Shown piece by piece: positions 15,474 through 21,067 of a DNA stretch of 23,607 nt. Under the pieces are notes generated by a model that saw only the letters and a program-made list of their open reading frames with translations, did not search any database and was not told the origin of the DNA. This stretch comes from an uncultured Clostridium sp. (GTDB lineage Bacteria; Bacillota; Clostridia; TANB77; CAG-508). The stretch's first letter is position 1. Every line of letters starts with the position of its first letter. Location of the stretch: the NCBI GenBank assembly GCA_945937855.1, contig CAMEUC010000005.1:1-23607 (forward strand), given 5' to 3'. Position numbers and translations under genes: made by a program.

Positions 15474-16582
15474 TATTTTTCTTCTTATTACCCTATTTGA
15501 AATTGTTGATAATATTTCATAATTAATTGTCTCACATTGCTTAGCTATTTCTTCTACTGTTATAATCTTATTGTCCCAAATATAAACATCATCACCAATT
15601 TTAACATCTAAGCCAGTAACATCTGTCATAAAGCTATCCATGCATATTGTTCCTACTATTGGAACTTTCTGACCTTTAATTACTACACTTCCCTTGTTAC
15701 TCAATTTTCTTTTTATTCCATCTGCATATCCTATTGGAACATTAGCAATTGTTGCTCTTGTATTTGTCACATAAGTTCTCCCATAACTTATACTAGTTCC
15801 GTTTATCAACTTCTTTTATAAATGAAATTTTACTTTTTAATGTCATGCATGGTTTTAATCTTATTTTCTCTTTTAAGTTCTCATTTGTATAATATCCATA
15901 TAGCATTATTCCGAGGCCTTACCATGTTTCCCTCTAAATTGTCTATACTAACTATTCCAGCACTATTACCTATATGGACATATTTTATTGTTTTTATTTG
16001 TTCTTTTATTATTCTTACTGCTTCTTTAAAGTTTTCTGTTTGAAGTTTTGCATATTCTAAGTCACTATCACTGGTTGCATAATGTGTATATATTCCTTCT
16101 ACCTCGATATTTCTTAAAGTTTTTACTCTATTAATAAATTCCTGTAATTTGCTACTTTGTACTCCTGTTCTTCCCATACCAGTTTCTATTTCAATATGGA
16201 TTTTTGCTTTTTTATTTTTTGCTTGTGCTTCTTTATTTAATGCTTCTACAAATTCAATATAGCAAACCCCTACTGTAATATTATGTTCAATTATATTGTC
16301 TATATCCTCTGCCGATGGCTGATTTAATACAACAATTTCTCCCTTATATCCCCATCCAGCTCTTAGTACTACTCCTTCATCTACAAATGCAGTTCCTAGT
16401 ATTTTTATTCCCACTCTATTCACAAATTTTGCAACATTTTCTGTTCCTATTCCATAGCCACTGGCTTTAAGTACTGGCAAGATTTCTTTATCTGGATGTA
16501 GTTTTTTTATTTCGTTGTAATTATACTCCATTGCAGATAAGTCTACTAATAATTCGGTTTGTCTATTTCTTTCATAAATCAT
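15471..16582 (-). CDS. alr: Alanine racemase, with two +1 frameshifts at codons 224 and 261
   Basis: Alr is the PLP enzyme that makes D-alanine for peptidoglycan; D-Ala is also linked to germination control in spores. The first 223 codons carry the PLP lysine segment PVLKASGYGIG (Lys39), ETGMGRTGV, EGIYTHYATSD and HIGNSAG. The last 109 carry SYGRTYVT with the catalytic Tyr, VPIGYADG and CMDSFMTDVT. The 37 codons between are open only in a third frame: skipping C15913 gives RPGIMLYGYYT, and skipping C15801 gives VDKGTSISYG. The repaired product is 369 residues, full length with no other fault. The start follows AAAAGGGGAA. Flanking repeats D and E isolate the gene; its own promoter was not identified. 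Confidence 0.93.
15798..15801 (-). other. CGGA +1 shift site 4 (alr codon 261)
   Basis: The reading frame entering this site gives GAT AAA CGG AAC TAG. Skipping C15801 gives GAT AAA GGA ACT AGT, that is DKGTS just before SYG-TY of the active site. The stop codon lies one codon after the shift, so any non-shifting ribosome ends at once. Confidence 0.85.
15910..15913 (-). other. CGGA +1 shift site 3 (alr codon 224)
   Basis: The zero frame reads AGG CCT CGG AAT AAT GCT and stops nine codons after CGG. Skipping C15913 gives AGG CCT GGA ATA ATG CTA TAT GGA, that is RPGIMLYG, a nearly invariant alanine racemase motif. Confidence 0.87.
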
Positions 16583-16607
16583 AGCCTTATTCCCCTTTTT
16601 CAGTTGA

Positions 16608-16730
16608 ATAATAATTTATAGAAGTGTGAAGTGGGATGTGGGAAGTGTGAAAATTGGGGAATTTCTACAAAGCCTACGCCTATAATCCCACCTCTCACTG
16701 CACACCTCGCACATCTAAATTATTATTTAT
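16608..16730 (+). repeat. Heptad-palindrome repeat, copy E
   Basis: It aligns with copy D over its length in the same orientation, including GGGATGTGGGAAGTGTGAAA and the CCCACCTCTCACT arm. Termini are AATAATAATTTATAGAAG and CATCTAAATTATTATTT. It fills the gap between the alr start and the rplT terminator. Confidence 0.85.
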
Positions 16731-16738
16731 AAAACACA

Positions 16739-16772
16739 AAAAACGATTTTTATTTTTATAAAAATCGTTTTT
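16739..16772 (-). terminator. Intrinsic terminator after rplT
   Basis: Perfect 15-bp arms AAAAACGATTTTTAT and ATAAAAATCGTTTTT with a four-base loop are followed on the minus strand by a T-rich tract (TTTTGTGTTTT). It lies eight bases after the rplT stop. Confidence 0.85.
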
Positions 16773-16779
16773 CTATTTT

Positions 16780-17130
16780 TTATGCATTTTTTGCTATTTC
16801 AGCTAGCTCAGCAAATGCTTTACTATCATTTACTGCAAGTTCAGCTAGCATTTTTCTATTAATTGTTACATTAGCTTTTTTTAATCCTGCAATCATTTTG
16901 CTGTATGTCAAACCATTTTGGCGACTAGCAGCATTTATTCTTGCTATCCATAATTTTCTAAAGTCACTTTTTTTATCTTTTCTTCCAACATATGCATATG
17001 ATAATGATTTTAAAACTGCTTGATTTGCATTTCTAAATCTATATCTTTTTGCACCAAAATATCCTTTAGCTTGTTTTAACACTTTTTTATGTTTTTTTCT
17101 TGTAATTCTTGCTGTTTTTACTCTTGCCAT
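16780..17130 (-). CDS. rplT: 50S ribosomal protein L20
   Basis: L20 binds 23S rRNA early in 50S assembly and, in Firmicutes, also represses its own infC-rpmI-rplT operon by binding the leader. The 116-residue product has the family N-terminus MARVKTARITRKKHKKVLK, GYFGAKRYRFRNANQAV, the SYAYVGRKDKKSDFRKLWI segment and RKMLAELA. AAAGGAGG precedes the ATG. It is the last gene of the operon, followed by a terminator. Confidence 0.98.
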   Translation of the reverse strand: MARVKTARITRKKHKKVLKQAKGYFGAKRYRFRNANQAVLKSLSYAYVGRKDKKSDFRKLWIARINAASRQNGLTYSKMIAGLKKANVTINRKMLAELAVNDSKAFAELAEIAKNA

Positions 17131-17155
17131 TTTTTATTTCCTCCTTTTTTTATGC

Positions 17156-17178
17156 GGGCAGAGGTGGAACCTATGCCC
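17156..17178 (-). repeat. GC-rich hairpin in the rpmI-rplT gap
   Basis: GGGCA-g-AGGT-gga-ACCT-a-TGCCC forms a 9-bp stem with one internal mismatch, flanked by ATGC and CTACAT. It is the most GC-rich spot in a very AT-rich region and looks like a dispersed REP-type element (TGTAGGGGC..GCCCGCA shape) inserted just upstream of the rplT ribosome-binding site. Only one copy is in the window, so the REP assignment is inference. Confidence 0.5.
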
Positions 17179-17235
17179 CTACATTTCATCATTTCATTTC
17201 TAAATTGATTAATTTTGATTCCATAGATTTTTCTA

Positions 17236-17436
17236 TTATCCATAAGGTAATAATTTTTTTATTCCTGCTTCACATGTTTTATCTGCATAAGCATTTTGTA
17301 CTTTTCCAGATTTTTTTTGTCTTGTTGTTTTGTTAGCAAGTAAATGTCTTCTATTTGATTTTGTTCTTTTTACCTTTCCTGTTGCTGTATATGAATATCT
17401 TTTTGCAGCTGCTTTATTTGTTTTTAGTTTTGGCAT
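17236..17436 (-). CDS. rpmI: 50S ribosomal protein L35
   Basis: A 66-residue, strongly basic ribosomal protein with the family start MPKLKTNKAAAKRYSYTATG and the SNRRHLLANKTTRQKK segment, ending in KKLLPYG. It is placed between infC and rplT as in nearly all Firmicutes. A GGGGG-containing ribosome-binding site precedes the ATG. Confidence 0.97.
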   Translation of the reverse strand: MPKLKTNKAAAKRYSYTATGKVKRTKSNRRHLLANKTTRQKKSGKVQNAYADKTCEAGIKKLLPYG

Positions 17437-17481
17437 TTTTATTTACCCCCTTCTTTTATTGTAAATATATATTTAGTTTAC

Positions 17482-17994
17482 TTATTTAACAGTTGGTGCT
17501 AATATTGTAAACATGTTTTTACCTTCTAATAAAGGTTTTTTCTCTATTGTAGATACTTCTGCTAATTCTTCAATAAACTTATTTAGCACTTCTTCTCCCA
17601 TTTTTGAATAATTAACTTCTCTTCCTCTAAATCTAACTGTAATTTTTACTTTGTTTCCATCTTCTAAAAATTTTCTTGCATTTTTACATTTAAATCCAAA
17701 GTCATGGTCTTCAATATTAGGTGTTACCCTAATTTCTTTTAATTCAAGTGCTTTTTGTTTCTTTTTAGATTCTTTTTCTTTTTTTGCTTGTTCAAATTTA
17801 TGTTTTCCATAATTCATAATTTTACAAACTGGATTCTCTGGATTTGATGAAACTAAAACTAAATCTAAATCTTTTTCTTCTGCTAAATCTAATGCTTCAT
17901 CTCTTGACATTTGACCTAATTTTTCACCATTTTCTCCTATAACTTGAACTACTTTAAATCTTATTTGTTCATTTATTAGTAAGTCTTGTTTTAT
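17482..17994 (-). CDS. infC: Translation initiation factor IF-3, apparent AUA start
   Basis: IF-3 prevents premature 50S joining and rejects non-canonical start codons and wrong tRNAs in the 30S P site. An ATG at 17910 begins inside the N-domain (MSRDEALDLAEEKDLDL); the conserved residues before it, INEQIRFKVVQVIGENGEKLGQ, are open upstream with no ATG, GTG or TTG in frame. The frame is closed by TGA just above ATA 17994, which stands seven bases after AGGGGTG, giving a 170-residue protein of normal length. infC uses AUU in many bacteria so that IF-3 can repress its own synthesis; AUA would serve the same logic. The C-domain shows VKITVRFRGREV. The gene heads infC-rpmI-rplT. Confidence 0.93.
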   Translation of the reverse strand: MKQDLLINEQIRFKVVQVIGENGEKLGQMSRDEALDLAEEKDLDLVLVSSNPENPVCKIMNYGKHKFEQAKKEKESKKKQKALELKEIRVTPNIEDHDFGFKCKNARKFLEDGNKVKITVRFRGREVNYSKMGEEVLNKFIEELAEVSTIEKKPLLEGKNMFTILAPTVK

Positions 17995-17999
17995 ACTTA

Positions 18000-18115
18000 A
18001 TCACCCCTTAAAAAAATAACTTGCCTTAAAGAACAAGTTAATCCACATAAAATATAAAACTATTTTTAACCTTTTCCCAATGGTAAAGGTGAGAATGGAT
18101 ACTTCTTCTTTAATA
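18000..18115 (-). ncRNA. infC operon leader, L20-leader-like
   Basis: The untranslated leader between the promoter and infC contains AAGTATCCATTCTCACC, a GGGAAAAGGT segment and a final hairpin. This is the place and general look of the L20 autoregulatory leader of Firmicutes, where L20 promotes termination. I rely on remembered motif and context, not a covariance model. Confidence 0.6.
18012..18039 (-). terminator. Attenuator hairpin before infC
   Basis: On the minus strand AACTTG and CAAGTT pair around a 10-base loop, followed by A and seven Ts, then the AGGGGTG ribosome-binding site of infC. A terminator just before the first gene fits transcription attenuation by L20. The six-pair stem is weak, so a partner in the leader may modify it. 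Confidence 0.6.
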
Positions 18116-18124
18116 ATCTTTATT

Positions 18125-18153
18125 ATATTACTACTTATTTTAAAAAAAGTCAA
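18125..18153 (-). promoter_or_regulatory. Promoter of infC-rpmI-rplT
   Basis: TTGACT (18153-18148), a 17-base spacer and TAATAT (18130-18125) on the minus strand. It faces away from the rplM promoter; their -35 boxes lie in mirrored 12-base arms nine bases apart. Confidence 0.75.
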
Positions 18154-18162
18154 GAGTTTTTA

Positions 18163-18191
18163 TTGACTTTTTTTAATTTATGTATTAAAAT
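18163..18191 (+). promoter_or_regulatory. Promoter of rplM-rpsI
   Basis: TTGACT (18163-18168), a 17-base spacer and TAAAAT (18186-18191). It gives a leader of roughly 95 bases before rplM. Confidence 0.75.
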
Positions 18192-18198
18192 AGTTGGG

Positions 18199-18290
18199 TA
18201 TGAATATTTATAGTAGATAGATCCAAAGCCCGGTAGTCTATATATTTAAATATTTATAAAAATTTAGAACAAATATGAATGGAGGATATT
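18199..18290 (+). ncRNA. rplM leader, L13-leader-like
   Basis: The leader holds TATAG..CTATA pairing around GATCCAAAGCCCGG, an unusually GC-rich core in this AT-rich gap. A structured L13 leader is known upstream of rplM in Firmicutes. Assignment is from position and general shape. Confidence 0.45.
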
Positions 18291-18296
18291 TTTATC

Positions 18297-18734
18297 ATGA
18301 ACAATACTACATACACAGCAAAATCAAGTGAAATTCAAAGAAAATGGTATATAATTGATGCAAGTAACAAACCTCTTGGAAGAGTTGCTGCTGAAGCTGC
18401 TAAATTATTAAAAGGAAAACACAAACCAACTTTTACACCTAATGTTGATACAGGAGATCATGTAATTATTTTAAATTGCAAAGATGTTATTTTAACAGGT
18501 AAAAAATTAGATCAAAAAATTTATAGACATCATACAGGTTATATTGGAAATATGAAAGAAACATCAGCAAGAAATATGTTAGAACAAAAACCAGAAAAAG
18601 CTATGATGCTTGCTATAAAAGGAATGCTTCCAAAAAATAGATTAGGAAGACAAATGATTAACAAAGTTAGAATCTATGCTGGTTCAGAACATGAAAACCA
18701 AGCTCAAAAACCAGAAATATGGGAGGTAAAATAA
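18297..18734 (+). CDS. rplM: 50S ribosomal protein L13
   Basis: L13 is an early-assembling 50S protein. It shows WYIIDASNKPLGRVAAEAAK, LKGKHKPTFTPNVDTGD, YRHHTGYIG and LPKNRLGRQM, in family order. An in-frame ATG at 18279 has no ribosome-binding site and overlaps the GGAGG that serves ATG 18297, so I start at the latter, giving 145 residues. The stop is one base before rpsI, the usual partner. Confidence 0.97.
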   Translation: MNNTTYTAKSSEIQRKWYIIDASNKPLGRVAAEAAKLLKGKHKPTFTPNVDTGDHVIILNCKDVILTGKKLDQKIYRHHTGYIGNMKETSARNMLEQKPEKAMMLAIKGMLPKNRLGRQMINKVRIYAGSEHENQAQKPEIWEVK

Positions 18735-18735
18735 T

Positions 18736-19143
18736 ATGGCAAAAAAATTAGATAAAACTGCTTTCTATGGAACAGGTAGAAGAAAAAAATCAATAGCTAG
18801 AGTAAGATTATTAAATGGTAATGGAAAAATTACTATAAATGGAAAAGATATTAACGAATATTTTGGTGTTGAAACATTAAAAGTTATAGTTAAACAACCT
18901 TTAGTTGCTACTAACACATTAGACAAATACGATGTTGTTGCTAAAGTAACTGGTGGTGGAATTAGTGGTCAAGCAGGTGCTGTAAGACATGGTATTTCAA
19001 GAGCTTTATTAGAAGCAAATAGCACAGAATATAGACCAACACTTAAAGCTGCAGGATTCTTAACAAGAGATGCAAGAATGAAAGAAAGAAAAAAATACGG
19101 TCTTAAAAAAGCAAGAAAAGCACCACAATTCAGTAAAAGATAA
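18736..19143 (+). CDS. rpsI: 30S ribosomal protein S9
   Basis: S9 contacts the P-site tRNA through its basic tail. The 135-residue product shows FYGTGRRKKSIARVRL, GKITINGKDINEYF, VTGGGISGQAGAVRHGISRAL and the C-terminal tail KARKAPQFSKR ending in Lys-Arg, as required for tRNA contact. GGGAGG inside the rplM end is its ribosome-binding site, so the two genes are translationally linked. Confidence 0.98.
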   Translation: MAKKLDKTAFYGTGRRKKSIARVRLLNGNGKITINGKDINEYFGVETLKVIVKQPLVATNTLDKYDVVAKVTGGGISGQAGAVRHGISRALLEANSTEYRPTLKAAGFLTRDARMKERKKYGLKKARKAPQFSKR

Positions 19144-19154
19144 TATTATATATA

Positions 19155-19191
19155 CAAAAAACCTTCGAAAATTTTTTCGAAGGTTTTTTTG
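19155..19191. terminator. Bidirectional terminator between rpsI and truA
   Basis: AAAAAACCTTCGAAAA and TTTTTTCGAAGGTTTTTT form a strong stem with T tracts on both strands. It lies between the convergent ends of rpsI and truA and can serve both. Confidence 0.88.
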
Positions 19192-19198
19192 TATTTAT

Positions 19199-19933
19199 TC
19201 AATAATACACCTCTACTAAATATAGCCCTTGTGGTGGTAAGGTTTTCCCTGCTCTATTTCTATCTTTTGAATTTATTATTTCTGGTATTTCTTCTGGCTT
19301 TATTTTGCCAAGTCCCACATCTACTATTGTTCCAGCAATTATTCTTACCATATTATAAAGGAATCCATTTCCTTCTAGCTCTATTTTTATTCTATCTCCC
19401 TCTTGCAAGACTTTTGCACTGTATATTGTTCTTACACTACTTTTACTACTTGTTCCACTTGCTTTAAATCCTTTAAAATCATGTTCCCCTTCAAAATATT
19501 TTATCGCTTCTTGCATTGCCTCCACATCAAGTTTTATAGGCATATGATATTCTAAATCTCTATATATTGCACTTCCATATTTAGAATTGTTAATTATATA
19601 TCTATATCTTTTCCCTTTGCAAGAATATCTTGAATGGAAATTTTCTTCTACTTCTTCGGCTTTTATAATTCTTATACTTTGTTTTAATTTTGAATTAATA
19701 GCTACTGGAAATTTTTCTATATCGATTTTCGAATTAGTTTTAAAATTTGCAGTTTGCCCTAAACTATGTACTCCTGCATCTGTTCTCCCAGACGCATTTA
19801 GCTCTATATCTTCCCCTGTTATTTCTCCTATTGTTTTTTCTATTTCCCCTTGTATATTTAATTTATTAGGTTGCTTTTGCCAACCTCCAAATTTTTTTCC
19901 ATCATATTCTATTATTAATTTTATATTTCTCAT
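19199..19933 (-). CDS. truA: tRNA pseudouridine synthase A
   Basis: TruA makes pseudouridine at positions 38-40 of the tRNA anticodon stem-loop. It shows IEYDGKKFGGWQKQP (8-22), the catalytic GRTDAGVHSLGQ (49-60, Asp52), FHSRYSCKGKRYRY and FLYNMVRIIAGTIVDVG. The 244-residue length is standard. AAGGAG precedes the ATG. It follows cdaA in the same direction, separated by a hairpin at 19949-19984. Confidence 0.96.
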   Translation of the reverse strand: MRNIKLIIEYDGKKFGGWQKQPNKLNIQGEIEKTIGEITGEDIELNASGRTDAGVHSLGQTANFKTNSKIDIEKFPVAINSKLKQSIRIIKAEEVEENFHSRYSCKGKRYRYIINNSKYGSAIYRDLEYHMPIKLDVEAMQEAIKYFEGEHDFKGFKASGTSSKSSVRTIYSAKVLQEGDRIKIELEGNGFLYNMVRIIAGTIVDVGLGKIKPEEIPEIINSKDRNRAGKTLPPQGLYLVEVYY

Positions 19934-19948
19934 ACATTCTCCTTAGAT

Positions 19949-19984
19949 AATATAATTGGGTTCGGAGTACCGAACCCTTATATT
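19949..19984 (-). other. Hairpin between cdaA and truA
   Basis: GGGTTCGG-agta-CCGAACCC, an eight-base perfect stem extended by AATATAA/TTATATT after one mismatch. On the minus strand the base is not followed by a T run, so it is a poor terminator. It may stabilise or process the cdaA-truA transcript, or reduce truA expression. Confidence 0.6.
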
Positions 19985-20840
19985 ATTTATTTTTTTCTTC
20001 CTTTTTTTCAGCTTTTTTAGTTATCATATTTTTAATAAGTATTTGTTTTAATGCATCTTCTTTTACGTCTGCAATTAATGTGCCATCTTTTGCTACTGAT
20101 ATTTTTCCAGTTTCTTCAGAAACTACTACTACAATAGCATCTGATTCTTTAGACATTCCTATTGCAGAGCGATGCCTTGTTCCAATTCTTTTTGACACGT
20201 GCTTCTCATTTGAAAGTGGCAACATACATGCTGCAGCTTTTATTCTATTTTCGCTAATTATAACAGCTCCATCATGAAGTGGTGTCTTTGGTGTAAATAT
20301 ATTAACTAATAACTGTGGTGATATTTCAGAATCTATTGGTATGCCTGTATCCATAATATCCTTTAATTTTATATCTCTTTCTAATACTATAAGAGCGCCT
20401 GTTTTTGTTTTAGAAAGTTCTACTGCTGCAATAACTATTTTATATATATTCTCTTTTGTTTTTGTTTCTATATCTTTATCTATTCCAAAAAATTTATTTA
20501 TTTTGTTACTACCTAATTGTTCTAATGCCCTTCTTAGCTCTGGTTGAAATATTACTATTAGCAAAATTACTCCATATGTCATAAACGAAGAAAGTATATA
20601 ATTTAAAACATTTAGCTGTAATATTCCACTTATAATTGTTATTAGTATTAAAAAGATAATTCCTTTTAATAATTGAAAAGCTCTCGTTCCTTTTATAAGC
20701 CCTACTAATTTTACAATTAAAAATATTACTATTGCTAAATCTAATATTAAAGTTACTATTTTTATTGGTTCTTGTGGTAACGAAGTTAAATATTCCATTA
20801 TTTTTTGCATACTTATTTGTGTACCAACATTACTTGTCAT
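19983..20840 (-). CDS. cdaA: Membrane diadenylate cyclase CdaA
   Basis: CdaA makes the second messenger c-di-AMP from two ATP and controls potassium and osmolyte balance and cell-wall state. Three N-terminal membrane helices (about 27-48, 57-74, 88-98) precede a DisA_N cyclase domain with LHDGAVII (188-195) and IGTRHRSAIG (219-228), both catalytic motifs intact. The tail is short and Lys/Glu-rich. At 285 residues it is normal. The usual partners cdaR and glmM do not follow; truA does. AGGAGG precedes the ATG, 15 bases after a small membrane gene. Confidence 0.94.
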   Translation of the reverse strand: MTSNVGTQISMQKIMEYLTSLPQEPIKIVTLILDLAIVIFLIVKLVGLIKGTRAFQLLKGIIFLILITIISGILQLNVLNYILSSFMTYGVILLIVIFQPELRRALEQLGSNKINKFFGIDKDIETKTKENIYKIVIAAVELSKTKTGALIVLERDIKLKDIMDTGIPIDSEISPQLLVNIFTPKTPLHDGAVIISENRIKAAACMLPLSNEKHVSKRIGTRHRSAIGMSKESDAIVVVVSEETGKISVAKDGTLIADVKEDALKQILIKNMITKKAEKKEEKNK

Positions 20841-20855
20841 TAGTTTCCTCCTAAA

Positions 20856-20966
20856 TTATTTTATTAAAAACGCTATAAGTGTAGCTGCAACACCTAATAC
20901 CATTAGCCCTGCTAATGTAGCTGCTAAAACTCTTGTCATTATTTTTTTCTTATCTCTTTTTGCCAT
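20856..20966 (-). CDS. Small membrane protein upstream of cdaA (36 residues)
   Basis: Starting at ATG 20966, seven bases after AAGGAGAG, the frame gives MAKRDKKKIMTRVLAA followed by a helix (about residues 12-35) and ends at 20856. A basic cytoplasmic head and one hydrophobic helix resemble the short DUF4044-type clostridial proteins. Its good ribosome-binding site and its place between the promoter at 21005 and cdaA support it as a real gene. Function unknown; a partner or regulator of CdaA is only a guess from position. Confidence 0.7.
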   Translation of the reverse strand: MAKRDKKKIMTRVLAATLAGLMVLGVAATLIAFLIK

Positions 20967-21004
20967 ATGTATCTCTCCTTTAGTTTTTATTAATTACATT
21001 TATA

Positions 21005-21033
21005 ATTTTATATCATTAAATATAACTTGTCAA
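21005..21033 (-). promoter_or_regulatory. Promoter of the small membrane gene-cdaA-truA unit
   Basis: TTGACA (21033-21028), a 17-base spacer and TAAAAT (21010-21005) on the minus strand. It lies 39 bases before the 36-residue gene and 35 bases after the P-type ATPase stop. Confidence 0.75.
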
Positions 21034-21067
21034 TTGAAAATCATAGAAAATTTCTACCTTTGAAATT

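Noticed and set aside
941..15913. Gene breaks explained by ordinary sequencing or assembly error
   Set aside because: Homopolymer or methylation-linked errors do not predict one extra C before GGA at conserved glycines while numerous other GGA codons in the same genes are untouched. Not excluded without reads, so it stays the main alternative.
15471..16582. alr as a decaying pseudogene
   Set aside because: Apart from the two CGGA sites there are no stops, deletions or loss of catalytic motifs, and all three segments encode conserved sequence.
15474..16600. T-box or other riboswitch for alr
   Set aside because: The region before the start is short and consists of repeat E; no T-box bulge sequence or specifier hairpin is visible.
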